Shown here: piece by piece, positions 7,846 to 16,896 of the stretch
How the letters are laid out: every line of letters begins with the position of its first letter
How positions within the stretch are numbered: the stretch's first letter is position 1
Source of the DNA: CBDHFQ01 sp965262565
GTDB lineage: Bacteria > Bacteroidota > Bacteroidia > J057
Direction of reading: 5' to 3'
Assembly (NCBI GenBank): GCA_965262565.1
Contig: CBDHFQ010000020.1
Span: 744,001 to 808,000 of the forward strand
Length of the DNA stretch: 64,000 nt
Notes under the pieces: model-generated
What the model was told of the DNA's origin: nothing
Database searches by the model: none
Seen by the model: the letters and a program-made list of their open reading frames with translations, nothing else
Position numbers and translations under genes: made by a program

Positions 7846-10320
7846 ATGAAGCATATAACCCCATTTACCATATGGATTTGCCTAATATTTCCCACCATCT
7901 GTGTTGGTCAGTGTCCACAGTTTGATAGATTGATGTTGGAAGCGGATCAATTGCTCTTGAGAGAAGCTTTTAGGGAAGCATTGAATAAACTGGAAGCGGC
8001 AAGAGAATATTGTCCTGAATATAGTGAAGCTGTCAGCCAAAAAGTATTTACTGTGTTCAATGCCATTGAGCAGAAGAAGAATGAAGCCGAAGAGGCTCGA
8101 GCTATGATAGAAACTGCGCAGGCTGCCCTTTTACAAGAGAAAATGAAGGCTGATTCTGCCCTACTAGTAGCTAGTTCTGTAATTGATAAGATATACTTTT
8201 ACAAGGGTAAATTCGGACTCACACTGAAGAGAATAACCAATCGGATTCCCTCTGTTCATCTTTTTGGATATATAGACAAGTCAGGAAATGAAGTGATTCC
8301 TTTCGAATTTGAAGAAGCTACTCCTTTTTCCGTCGAAGCTGGATTTGCACGAGTAAAAAAAGACAGTAAATCAATGTTATTGGATACTACGGGACAAACC
8401 TATCTATTAGCTAATTCATTAGAGGAACTTACGGATATTACCGAAGCTCTGGTAATAGATGAACCTAAGCAAGAGCGCCTACCTGAAAACATTGGTTCAT
8501 ATGCCAATCTCAACATTATATTAGCTCATGGAGAATATAGTAAGAGAGGAAAGTTAAGTCGTATACCTTCTTCCTTCCAGGATCTTAGGAACTTAACAGT
8601 GATGCATGCCGATTATAATCAGATTACTGAGCTTCCCTCACAATTGAAGGGCCTAAGGGAGCTACGAATTTTATCTCTTTCTTATAATCAACTAAGTACC
8701 CTTCCCACAGAAATAGGTTCTTTAACTCAGCTGATGCATCTAGATGTATCAAACAATCGACTTACTTTCCTTCCATCGGACATTGGAACCTTATCACATC
8801 TCACTTACATCAATTTGGGAAACAATAAGCTCAGCAGGTTACCAGAAGAGATGAGCTCTTTGCAGCAATTGGAACAATTACAGTTGGACGGAAATCAAAT
8901 TCAAGAGCTACCCAAATCAATTTACTCGCTCCCAAACCTTACACATTTGAGTTTATGGGGAAACCAACTCAGCGCATTGCCAGATGAAATCGGAAACTTG
9001 ACACAATTAAGACACTTGGGCCTAACTAATAATAATATTAGGGTTCTCCCAGAGACCTTAGGAGCATTAATCAATTTGAAAGAATTGCGATTGCATGGGA
9101 ATGAAATAGATGAGATCCCTGTTGAGATAGGTAAATTAGTATCCTTAAAAACATTGTACCTAGGTAGTAATAAGATGAATAATATTCCAGCTTCCTTCCA
9201 TAAGTTGTATCAGTTGCAAGAATTAAGTTTGAGTTTCAATCAATTCACTGAATTTCCATCGCCCTTATTAGATTTGGCGAACTTAGAATATCTGAATTTA
9301 GAAGGGAATGCTATATCACACCTCCCTTCTCAGATCAGCAACATGAAAAAGCTTTCCCATGTGGATTTAAGCCTTAATCAATTCAGTCATTTTCCAGAAG
9401 AACTTTTCAGTATACCCAATCTTAAGATATTGCGCCTCCGTGGAAATGAGTTAACTTCTATTCCTTCTGAAATTTCCACTTTATCCCAATTGGAGGGAAT
9501 TGACTTGAGTAATAATAAGGTAGATGTTCTTCCAGAAGAGATCGGAGAATTATCGGATTTACATACCTTGCATATCGATGGAAATAAGTTGACTTCTCTT
9601 CCAGATAATTTGCAATACCTTGAAGAACTATCGTGGTTAAATGTATCATTTAACCAGTTGACCGAAATTCCCATAGAAATGGGAGAGTTACCTACTTTGG
9701 AAAGGCTAAATCTGAGGGGAAATAAACTTCAGCGAATTCCCATGGTCATTAAACAAATGACATCCCTAAAAGAATTGGACTTGGCATTCAATCAAATCGA
9801 TAGTTTGACGGTGGGAGATTATGAAAAAATAAAACACATTGAAGAAATAACAGTAAAGGGCAATCCTCTTGTATATATTCATCCTTTTTGGCATAAATTT
9901 GTAGAAGAAGAGAGACTGGTTGAAATCGGCGATACGGCATTTAAACAGGATAAATTTGAGTTGGCTTATCAGACATATGACACCTTGACTGATTTATATC
10001 CTGCCATTTCGACCTATTGGTTCACTAAAAGTTTCTATGCTTGTTTTGTGGGGAAATACCGGGAAGCTATTCATGCTGCTAAAAAGACCTTGGAATTATC
10101 GCCTGAAGAAACGATGGTGTACACAAATATGGCACTTGGATATTTATTTAGCGGAGAATTCGAAAAAGCTCAGCAAATATATATGAGATGGAAAGACCAA
10201 TCCTTTTATAACGACTTTCGGCCAGCAAAAGAGGTGTTTATAGAAGATTTGGACGATTTGGAGGCCAAAGGGATCACTCATCCTGACATTGCACAAGTGA
10301 GAAAATTACTGGCTGATTAA
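7846..10320 (+). CDS. Secreted LRR/WG/TPR protein, paralog 3 of 3
   Basis: An 824-aa protein, the longest of the three, started at ATG 7846 (an in-frame TTG lies 6 nt upstream). Signal peptide to about residue 22 (VGQ), then CPQFDRLMLEAD and the EALNKLEAAREYCP helical pair, a KADSALL coiled coil, a WG-like domain (FGYIDKSGNEVIPFEFEEATPFS), roughly 18-20 leucine-rich repeats, and the C-terminal TPR segment with SFYACFVGKYREAI and LGYLFSGEFEKA. It is closest to paralog 1 in layout. The extra repeats suggest expansion of the recognition surface after duplication. It closes the cluster; the next gene (sulfatase) is 141 nt away and belongs to an unrelated family. Confidence 0.85.
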   Translation: MKHITPFTIWICLIFPTICVGQCPQFDRLMLEADQLLLREAFREALNKLEAAREYCPEYSEAVSQKVFTVFNAIEQKKNEAEEARAMIETAQAALLQEKMKADSALLVASSVIDKIYFYKGKFGLTLKRITNRIPSVHLFGYIDKSGNEVIPFEFEEATPFSVEAGFARVKKDSKSMLLDTTGQTYLLANSLEELTDITEALVIDEPKQERLPENIGSYANLNIILAHGEYSKRGKLSRIPSSFQDLRNLTVMHADYNQITELPSQLKGLRELRILSLSYNQLSTLPTEIGSLTQLMHLDVSNNRLTFLPSDIGTLSHLTYINLGNNKLSRLPEEMSSLQQLEQLQLDGNQIQELPKSIYSLPNLTHLSLWGNQLSALPDEIGNLTQLRHLGLTNNNIRVLPETLGALINLKELRLHGNEIDEIPVEIGKLVSLKTLYLGSNKMNNIPASFHKLYQLQELSLSFNQFTEFPSPLLDLANLEYLNLEGNAISHLPSQISNMKKLSHVDLSLNQFSHFPEELFSIPNLKILRLRGNELTSIPSEISTLSQLEGIDLSNNKVDVLPEEIGELSDLHTLHIDGNKLTSLPDNLQYLEELSWLNVSFNQLTEIPIEMGELPTLERLNLRGNKLQRIPMVIKQMTSLKELDLAFNQIDSLTVGDYEKIKHIEEITVKGNPLVYIHPFWHKFVEEERLVEIGDTAFKQDKFELAYQTYDTLTDLYPAISTYWFTKSFYACFVGKYREAIHAAKKTLELSPEETMVYTNMALGYLFSGEFEKAQQIYMRWKDQSFYNDFRPAKEVFIEDLDDLEAKGITHPDIAQVRKLLAD

Positions 10321-10461
10321 TGGAATAAGTTAAATGAATAACATAGGATAAAAAGGCAAACATCTGGCATTGGAACAAAAAATTATCGCTCTAGGTCTTC
10401 AATTAATTCGAATCCCTGCAATTTTTAAGGGCTTTTGCTATATTCGTTGAAAGCTAACGCC

Positions 10462-12021
10462 ATGAATAAAAAGATACTCAGCTGGGGGGTATTTCTGATA
10501 GCAGCTGTACTTGGGTTTTTTACGATAAATTATCTTTTTACAGAAAAAGATATTCCTAAGACGGTAGATCCTCCCTTACCCAATATTGTTATTTTTTATG
10601 TAGACGATTTAGGTTATGCTGACTTGAGTTGTTATGGGGCAAGAGGTGTGGAAACCCCTAATATAGATAGTCTGGCCTTAACCGGAATAAAATTCACAGA
10701 TGCTCATAGTTCTGCAGCAACTTGTACTCCTTCTCGATATGCCTTGTTGACTGGGCAATATGCTTTTAGAAATAATGCCAGAGTATTGCCCGGAGATGCC
10801 CCGTTAATCGTTGATCCAGCTATGTCTACCTTACCAAAAATGTTGAAAAGGGCAGGTTATGCTACTGGAGTAGTTGGGAAATGGCATCTGGGATTGGGAA
10901 GAGGAGAGATAGACTGGAATTTGCCCATTGCCCCAGGACCTAAAGAAATAGGATTTGATTATGACTTTTTATTGCCAGCTACTGGAGACAGGGTTCCTAC
11001 GGTTTATATGGAAAATGGTCAGGTGATCAATTTATCGGGAGATGATTCTTTAACAATCAATTATCAGGAACCCCTTGGGGATCGGCCTACTGGACTTTCT
11101 CATCCGGAATTATTGAAAATGGCTGCGGATACTCAGCATAGCAATACCATTATAAATGGCATTAGCAGAATTGGATATATGGATGGAGGAACATCTGCAG
11201 AGTGGGTAGATGAGGAATTTCCAGATGTTTTTACAGGGAAAGCGATAGAATTTATGGACCAATATAAGGATCAACCCTTCTTCCTGTACTTTTCCTTTCA
11301 TGATATTCACGTTCCCCGTGCACCTAATCCCAGATTTGTTGGAAAGAGTAATATGGGCCCCAGAGGTGATGCGATTGTACAAATGGATTGGATGACTGGG
11401 GAAATTATGTCAACGCTGCAAGAATTGGAATTGCTGGAAAATACACTGGTTATTTTTACGAGTGATAATGGGCCTGTATTAAATGATGGGTACGAAGATG
11501 GCGCAGAAGAAATGGTAGGAAATCACAATCCCAGTGGTCCTTTTAGGGGAGGAAAATACAGTGCATTTGAAGCAGGAACCCGGGTTCCTACGATAGTTTA
11601 CTGGAAAGGTAGGTTAATAGCCCAGGAAAATGATGCTTTGTGGAGTCAGGTCGATATTTATGCTTCACTGGCAGCTCTGGTAGAACAGGATTTAGCTGAA
11701 GATGAAGCTATTGATAGCCAGAATATGTTGACAGTGATGTTAGGAGATTCCAAAGAAGGAAGAGAGTGGATGGTGGAGGAATCATTTACGACCTCACTGC
11801 GCCAGAACGATTGGAAGTATATTAGGCCATTAACAGGAACTGTACCGGACTGGATGAAAAATAAAAAGATCGAGGGCGGTGGAAGTAATGAGCCTCAATT
11901 ATATAATCTGGCTGAAGATATAGGAGAGAAAACCGACCTGGCGAATGAGATGAAGGATAGAGTCAGAGAAATGGAGAAAAAACTAACGGAAATTGAAAAT
12001 AGGACGAGTAGGGCATTGTAA
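10462..12021 (+). CDS. Sulfatase (arylsulfatase type)
   Basis: A 519-aa sulfatase started at ATG 10462; the frame is open from a TTG 27 nt upstream. An N-terminal hydrophobic helix (about 4-25) is a signal anchor or signal peptide. NIVIFYVDDLGYAD at 41-54 supplies metal-binding Asp residues, and CTPSR at 88-92 is the formylglycine motif (Cys88 converted by a formylglycine-generating enzyme). VGKWHLG and FTSDNGP are further active-site blocks. It should cleave sulfate esters from sulfated glycans or similar compounds outside the cytoplasm; the substrate cannot be told from sequence. No SusC/SusD pair is nearby, so this is not an obvious polysaccharide-utilization locus. Confidence 0.92.
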   Translation: MNKKILSWGVFLIAAVLGFFTINYLFTEKDIPKTVDPPLPNIVIFYVDDLGYADLSCYGARGVETPNIDSLALTGIKFTDAHSSAATCTPSRYALLTGQYAFRNNARVLPGDAPLIVDPAMSTLPKMLKRAGYATGVVGKWHLGLGRGEIDWNLPIAPGPKEIGFDYDFLLPATGDRVPTVYMENGQVINLSGDDSLTINYQEPLGDRPTGLSHPELLKMAADTQHSNTIINGISRIGYMDGGTSAEWVDEEFPDVFTGKAIEFMDQYKDQPFFLYFSFHDIHVPRAPNPRFVGKSNMGPRGDAIVQMDWMTGEIMSTLQELELLENTLVIFTSDNGPVLNDGYEDGAEEMVGNHNPSGPFRGGKYSAFEAGTRVPTIVYWKGRLIAQENDALWSQVDIYASLAALVEQDLAEDEAIDSQNMLTVMLGDSKEGREWMVEESFTTSLRQNDWKYIRPLTGTVPDWMKNKKIEGGGSNEPQLYNLAEDIGEKTDLANEMKDRVREMEKKLTEIENRTSRAL

Positions 12022-12057
12022 TACGTTGTTGATATGGTTCCTATAGCTATGATTTAG

Positions 12058-12666
12058 TTATTTTTTGGACTGTTTTTGGACAATGATGTAAACATGATTT
12101 GCTGGATACTGATCGTACTCCAGATGTTGTAGAACGCAATTTTCTTCCATAAGAATATTCACATTCTTATGGATGCCTAAGCTACTGTACTCGAAAGTCA
12201 ATCCACTAAATGATCCTATAATTTCACTTTCCTCTATGCTCCCTCCACAGCTAAACAAAAGAATTCCTTGAGATTCTAATGCTTGGCATAATTTGCGAAG
12301 AACAGGCTCTTGTAAGTCCAGTGGAAGGTGAAAGGTGCTATCCCAGGCAGTAATTAAGCTATATTTCTTCGAAAAATTCCAATTGCTTATATCGCAATGA
12401 TAGAATGTAGCATTTGGGTGTAGTTCCCTGGCGTAGTAGATCATTTTTTCCGAAACATCCAATCCCTCCGCTTGGAACCCTTCTTTAATAAATTCATCTA
12501 TAAATCGACCATTACTTCCACAGCCGATATCAATCGCTACCTTTCTATGAGAGGTAAATTGAATGGCTTTATGTAAAGCTGCCATCCCATAAGAGGAAAT
12601 TCGCTGGCTATGTTGCCATTCATAGGCCAATATGTCATATTGAAAACCTGTATCTTTTGGGTCCAT
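12058..12666 (-). CDS. Class I SAM-dependent methyltransferase
   Basis: A 202-aa protein with the Rossmann-type SAM-binding motif I VAIDIGCGSNGRF (about 43-55), followed by the acidic residue of motif II in AEGLDVSEKMI and the CDISNW loop. Length and layout match small class I methyltransferases of the Methyltransf_11/25 type. Substrate unknown. It is convergent with the sulfatase gene, separated by 36 nt, and appears to be a single-gene unit read from the ATG at 12666. Confidence 0.85.
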   Translation of the reverse strand: MDPKDTGFQYDILAYEWQHSQRISSYGMAALHKAIQFTSHRKVAIDIGCGSNGRFIDEFIKEGFQAEGLDVSEKMIYYARELHPNATFYHCDISNWNFSKKYSLITAWDSTFHLPLDLQEPVLRKLCQALESQGILLFSCGGSIEESEIIGSFSGLTFEYSSLGIHKNVNILMEENCVLQHLEYDQYPANHVYIIVQKQSKK

Positions 12667-12806
12667 ATGGGAGAAAAGTTAAGGACAAAATGGTAGCAAA
12701 CCAACCTTTGAACTTCTAGGATGTTTTTTGATTGAAAAATTATATGGATATAATAATTATGTGTATAGCTGGGTTAACTTAATATATACTTTACCTGTTG
12801 ATTGTT

Positions 12807-14585
12807 ATGAATTTCTTTATTCAAACTATTACAATTCCCTTGTTGGTAGGAGTATGTATTACTTGTCATGCTCAGCGAAATCCATTCCAGTGGCCATTCT
12901 CTTCCAATTCCATCTGGAATATGCCTATAGGTTCAAACGCTGTATATGTTGATGCTGAAATTGATACCGAGGTAAATAGGGGACTTACGGTAGATGAAGA
13001 TATCATTGTTTTCACGCCAAAGGAATCCTCTATTCCTGTTTACACGAGTAATGCCCTTTGGAACAGAGATAGAGATAGATGCGAAATAGATGGTCCATTA
13101 TTGTTTGAGGCTCCTATTCCCAAAGATTTTATCGTTAGCTCGGATACCTGGGATGGATTGACGCCCAATTCGGGCTTGGCTGTATTGATGCCTGATGCCA
13201 GGACGATCGTTCAGACACAGCCTTTTGCCAAATGTACGGAAGACAATGGAACTTCCCGTTATGTCCCTGCTGAGGTAGATTTGTATGGTGAAGGAATCAC
13301 AGGAGCGCATGGAGGTTCTGGCTTATCCGCTGTAGGAGGAACCCTTCGATTAGGTGAACTTGATGATGAAAATGACACGATTAAGCATGCGTTAAAAGTG
13401 AATTTATTTGCCAACGAAAATTTGTTTTACGATGAAGAGACGAAGGGATTTAGGTGGCCTGCGTTGAGGGCAGATAGCTATGCTGCTGATCAATATTATA
13501 CAGAGAGGGTAGGACCTATAGTTAAGGCCTGTAGAATGGGGGCTTTATTAGCTATTCCTACTTCTATCTCTCTTGAAGGATTGAATTTAGAGACTATTCC
13601 TGCCCTTATTTTGGCCAGAGCCTTTCAGCAATATGGAGCCTACATAGTAGATGATACCGCCTGGGATGTGTATGCTATTGTAACAGAATGGTCGCCAAGT
13701 GGGCGTTTTACAGATGAATTTGAGAAAGCATGGGGGTTTCCCTTTGATGAAGGTAATAAAGATACTCCATGGTCCAGGGATATTAAGAAGATTTTTGATC
13801 ATCTACATGTGGTGGACAATAATGAACCAGATAATATCGGAGGTGGAGGAGAACCATTAGCTCCATTAGCACCTCCTCTTACGATTGTTGCACCTGGACC
13901 TGAACCAACCCCCGAACCTACTCCAGTTGATTCTGTCAGACTCAAAGTCGCTACGTTTTTGGAAGGTTATCTTAATGCTGATCAAACTTCCATGAGCCTG
14001 GAACTAAATAAAAATGGACTTATTCCATCTGTACAGCCTTTTTCTTCTACTCCATTTAATTATCAGGGAGATGAACAAGCTGGAACAATCCCTCCTAATG
14101 TAGTTGATTGGATATTGGTAGAACTTAGAGATGGTGGAGATCAAAATGTAGTCATCCAACAAATAGCTGCATACTTAGCTTCTGATGGTCGCCTATATGA
14201 TGTTGATGGAAAAGAAGGAGTATTGTTCTCAGACTTGAAGGAAGCTGAATACTATGTTGTGCTAAAGGCAAGAGCTCATCTGGCGATTATTAGTTCCACT
14301 CCAATTATCATAAAAGAGAATATGGATACAATTGAATTCTATACTGATCCATCCACAGCAGCAGGAAATGAACAATTAATTTTGCGAGGAGAGAAATACG
14401 TTCAAATAGCCGGAGATTTTGATGGAAATGGCATTATTAATAATCAGGATATTAATCTTTGGAGTAGAAATAGTGCTACCCTCAATCAATATCTATCTGT
14501 AGATGCAGACGCTAACGGAATTATTAATAATAAAGATTTCAATCTATGGGCAGGCAATAGGAGTAAGATTGGGGAAGTGAAGTAA
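12807..14585 (+). CDS. Secreted protein with C-terminal dockerin-like module
   Basis: A 592-aa protein; ATG 12807 gives a clean signal peptide cleaved after HAQ (residue 23). The N-terminal about 300 residues begin NPFQWPFSSNSIWNMPIG and contain GITGAHGGSGLSAVGGTLRLGEL; I do not recognise a named family, though such WNxPIG proteins tend to be secreted and glycan-associated. A Pro-rich linker (PLAPLAPP, PEPTPEPTP) leads to a C-terminal module of about 215 residues: a beta-rich part (PPNVVDWILVELRD, HLAIIS) and two dockerin-like Ca2+-binding repeats (DFDGNGIINNQDINLW and DADANGIINNKDFNLW). The same module ends the next gene. No classical T9SS tail follows the repeats. Confidence 0.75.
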   Translation: MNFFIQTITIPLLVGVCITCHAQRNPFQWPFSSNSIWNMPIGSNAVYVDAEIDTEVNRGLTVDEDIIVFTPKESSIPVYTSNALWNRDRDRCEIDGPLLFEAPIPKDFIVSSDTWDGLTPNSGLAVLMPDARTIVQTQPFAKCTEDNGTSRYVPAEVDLYGEGITGAHGGSGLSAVGGTLRLGELDDENDTIKHALKVNLFANENLFYDEETKGFRWPALRADSYAADQYYTERVGPIVKACRMGALLAIPTSISLEGLNLETIPALILARAFQQYGAYIVDDTAWDVYAIVTEWSPSGRFTDEFEKAWGFPFDEGNKDTPWSRDIKKIFDHLHVVDNNEPDNIGGGGEPLAPLAPPLTIVAPGPEPTPEPTPVDSVRLKVATFLEGYLNADQTSMSLELNKNGLIPSVQPFSSTPFNYQGDEQAGTIPPNVVDWILVELRDGGDQNVVIQQIAAYLASDGRLYDVDGKEGVLFSDLKEAEYYVVLKARAHLAIISSTPIIIKENMDTIEFYTDPSTAAGNEQLILRGEKYVQIAGDFDGNGIINNQDINLWSRNSATLNQYLSVDADANGIINNKDFNLWAGNRSKIGEVK

Positions 14586-14718
14586 CAGCCCTCCAGGATC
14601 ATTATTCTTCATCATCTTTGAATTAATATTCATTTCAAATTACATCTAACCTCAGTTTGTAGGTTAAGTTGTCCTAAATGCTTATTCGATTTCGTTATCC
14701 ATAGAAAATACACTGGAA

Positions 14719-16752
14719 ATGAAACACTTTACCCTCATTTTGATCATCTGCTCAGCTGCTTATTCATTGGGATTGGCTAATACCTATTATCTAGACCCTA
14801 TTAATGGCCAATCTTCCAATGATGGCTCGCTTAATGCACCTTTTGGCTCGCTGGAAGAAGTAATTTCGGATGGTCTCATCGAATCTTTTCAATACGCTGC
14901 TCCCTATGATCCTAAGACGAGTACGCTATCCATCAAACATCAGGGAGCTCCTATTCAGGGAGGAGACACCTTAATGTTGTTACCTGGCCTTCATGGAGAG
15001 GTATTTTTACGGAACTACGTCAATGCTAAAATGATCACTGTGTTGGGTTCAAACCAGAAAGAAGTCATCTTAAAATCTATTCAGATTCAAGGAGGAAAAA
15101 ACTGGAGGTTTGAACATCTCTCAGTGAGTTCCGAACCTTATGGAGAATATGCTGGTGGAAGGTTGGTATACTTTGAAAATCATAGTTGGCATGGACCCTC
15201 TGTCAAGATGGAAGTAATCAATTGTGATATTTTTAGTGCTGAGAAACCCTGGACCACAGCAAATGATTGGTTGCAATATGTCAGCAACGGATTGGATATA
15301 CATGCTGATTCTTCCTTAGCCATAAATAATACGATTAGAAATATTGATATGGGTTTAACAGCGGTAGGAGATTATATCACTGCCAGCCACAATCAAATCA
15401 TCAATTTTTCAGGAGATGGTATGCGAATACTTGGTTCGAACAATGTCTTTGAAGGTAATGTGATCAAGAATTGTTATGATGTGGATGATAATCATGATGA
15501 TGGAATTCAATCTTTCACCAGTGTCGATAACCCCTTTGAAAACAACATATTAAGAGGAAATATCATTATCAATTATGAAGATCCTGACCAACCACTCAAG
15601 GGTACACTTCAGGGAATAGGATGTTTTGATGGCTTTTACAACAATTGGATCGTGGAGAACAATGTCGTCTCTGTGGACCATTGGCACGGAATAACATTCT
15701 TAGGAGCAAACAACTGCAGAATCGTTAACAATACGGTACTTGATCCCACCCTAGATGGCAAACCAGGCCCTTCCTGGATTATGATTAATGATCATAAAAA
15801 TGGAACCCCCAGTACTAATTGTGTTGTGAAAAATAATGTCGCCAATTCCATTAGTGCGACTGCTGATCAAAGCAATAATGTTATGTTAACTACTTATGAG
15901 TCCTATGAGGCTAATTTTCAGGATTACCTTTCCTATGATTTTCGACTTAAAAGCAATAGCGAATTGATAGATGCAGCTGATCCAGAATCTGCAACTTCCT
16001 CGGATATAGACAATCAATCAAGAAAGCAGGGGGAGGGTCCTGATATAGGCGCTTATGAGTTTGCCTCTTCTACTCCAGAACCCACCCCTGATGGTGAGGT
16101 AAGACTAAAAGCCAGTACTTTTCTGGAAGGTTATTTAAGTTCCAATCTTCAGGAAATGAATTTAACTTTAAATGAGCAAGGGCTAATTCCTCTTTCCCAT
16201 CCTTTTGGAAATGCTCCATTTAATTATAGCGGGACAGAAAGTGTAGAGGAAATACCTGCAAATATGGTAGATTGGATATTAGTGGAGTTACGCGATGCTC
16301 AAAATAATGGTAACATTATCCAAAGAAAGGCAGCGATACTAACAAAAGATGGAACATTGTGGGATATAGATGGGAAAGAAGGGGTTAACTTTACAGATCT
16401 TAATGATTCCCTTTTCTATATAACGCTGAGACCAAGGGGGCATCTCGCCATTATCAGTGCCTCTCCTTTTAGCATTAGTACCGATATGGCTCCCATTGAG
16501 TTCTACACTGATCCTTCACTGGTGGATGGAAATGATCCTTTGATGCTTAGAGGAGGGAAATATGTCCAATATGCAGGGGATTTTGATGGGAACGGGATCA
16601 TTAATAATCTTGATTTCAATTTGTGGAGTAAAAATAGTGCTACCATTAATACCTATTTATCTGTAGACGCTGATGGAAATGGAATTATTAATAATATGGA
16701 TTTCAATTTATGGACCGGAAACAGAAGTAAAATTGGAAAGCTACCGTTTTAG
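14719..16752 (+). CDS. Secreted right-handed beta-helix protein with dockerin-like module
   Basis: A 677-aa protein with a signal peptide (MKHFTLILIICSAAYSLGLA). YYLDPINGQSSNDGS and the following G/N-rich repeats (NQIINFSGDGMRILGSNNVFEGNVIKN, DDNHDDGIQSF) are typical of the right-handed parallel beta-helix fold of pectate-lyase-like and polysaccharide lyase 6-like proteins; catalytic residues cannot be assigned with confidence. The C-terminus from about residue 460 is the same module as in the upstream gene, with repeats DFDGNGIINNLDFNLW and DADGNGIINNMDFNLW. Same strand and 133 nt downstream of its partner. Probably a glycan-acting enzyme or binding protein at the cell surface. Confidence 0.85.
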   Translation: MKHFTLILIICSAAYSLGLANTYYLDPINGQSSNDGSLNAPFGSLEEVISDGLIESFQYAAPYDPKTSTLSIKHQGAPIQGGDTLMLLPGLHGEVFLRNYVNAKMITVLGSNQKEVILKSIQIQGGKNWRFEHLSVSSEPYGEYAGGRLVYFENHSWHGPSVKMEVINCDIFSAEKPWTTANDWLQYVSNGLDIHADSSLAINNTIRNIDMGLTAVGDYITASHNQIINFSGDGMRILGSNNVFEGNVIKNCYDVDDNHDDGIQSFTSVDNPFENNILRGNIIINYEDPDQPLKGTLQGIGCFDGFYNNWIVENNVVSVDHWHGITFLGANNCRIVNNTVLDPTLDGKPGPSWIMINDHKNGTPSTNCVVKNNVANSISATADQSNNVMLTTYESYEANFQDYLSYDFRLKSNSELIDAADPESATSSDIDNQSRKQGEGPDIGAYEFASSTPEPTPDGEVRLKASTFLEGYLSSNLQEMNLTLNEQGLIPLSHPFGNAPFNYSGTESVEEIPANMVDWILVELRDAQNNGNIIQRKAAILTKDGTLWDIDGKEGVNFTDLNDSLFYITLRPRGHLAIISASPFSISTDMAPIEFYTDPSLVDGNDPLMLRGGKYVQYAGDFDGNGIINNLDFNLWSKNSATINTYLSVDADGNGIINNMDFNLWTGNRSKIGKLPF

Positions 16753-16896
16753 TTTGTAAACCAGTAATGCCGTGAACAGGGGAAGATAGGTGTTGGAGAG
16801 CGAGCTTTGAGATAAACAGGAGATAGTAACTTGATTTCTCATGAATGTTGATCATTTGGTAGTGTTATTCTAATTTGCCCTACCAATTCATTCCCA

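Noticed and set aside
3547..10320. Tandem LRR genes as one gene broken by stop codons
   Set aside because: Each has its own signal peptide, full set of domains and stop codon, so they are complete paralogs rather than fragments.
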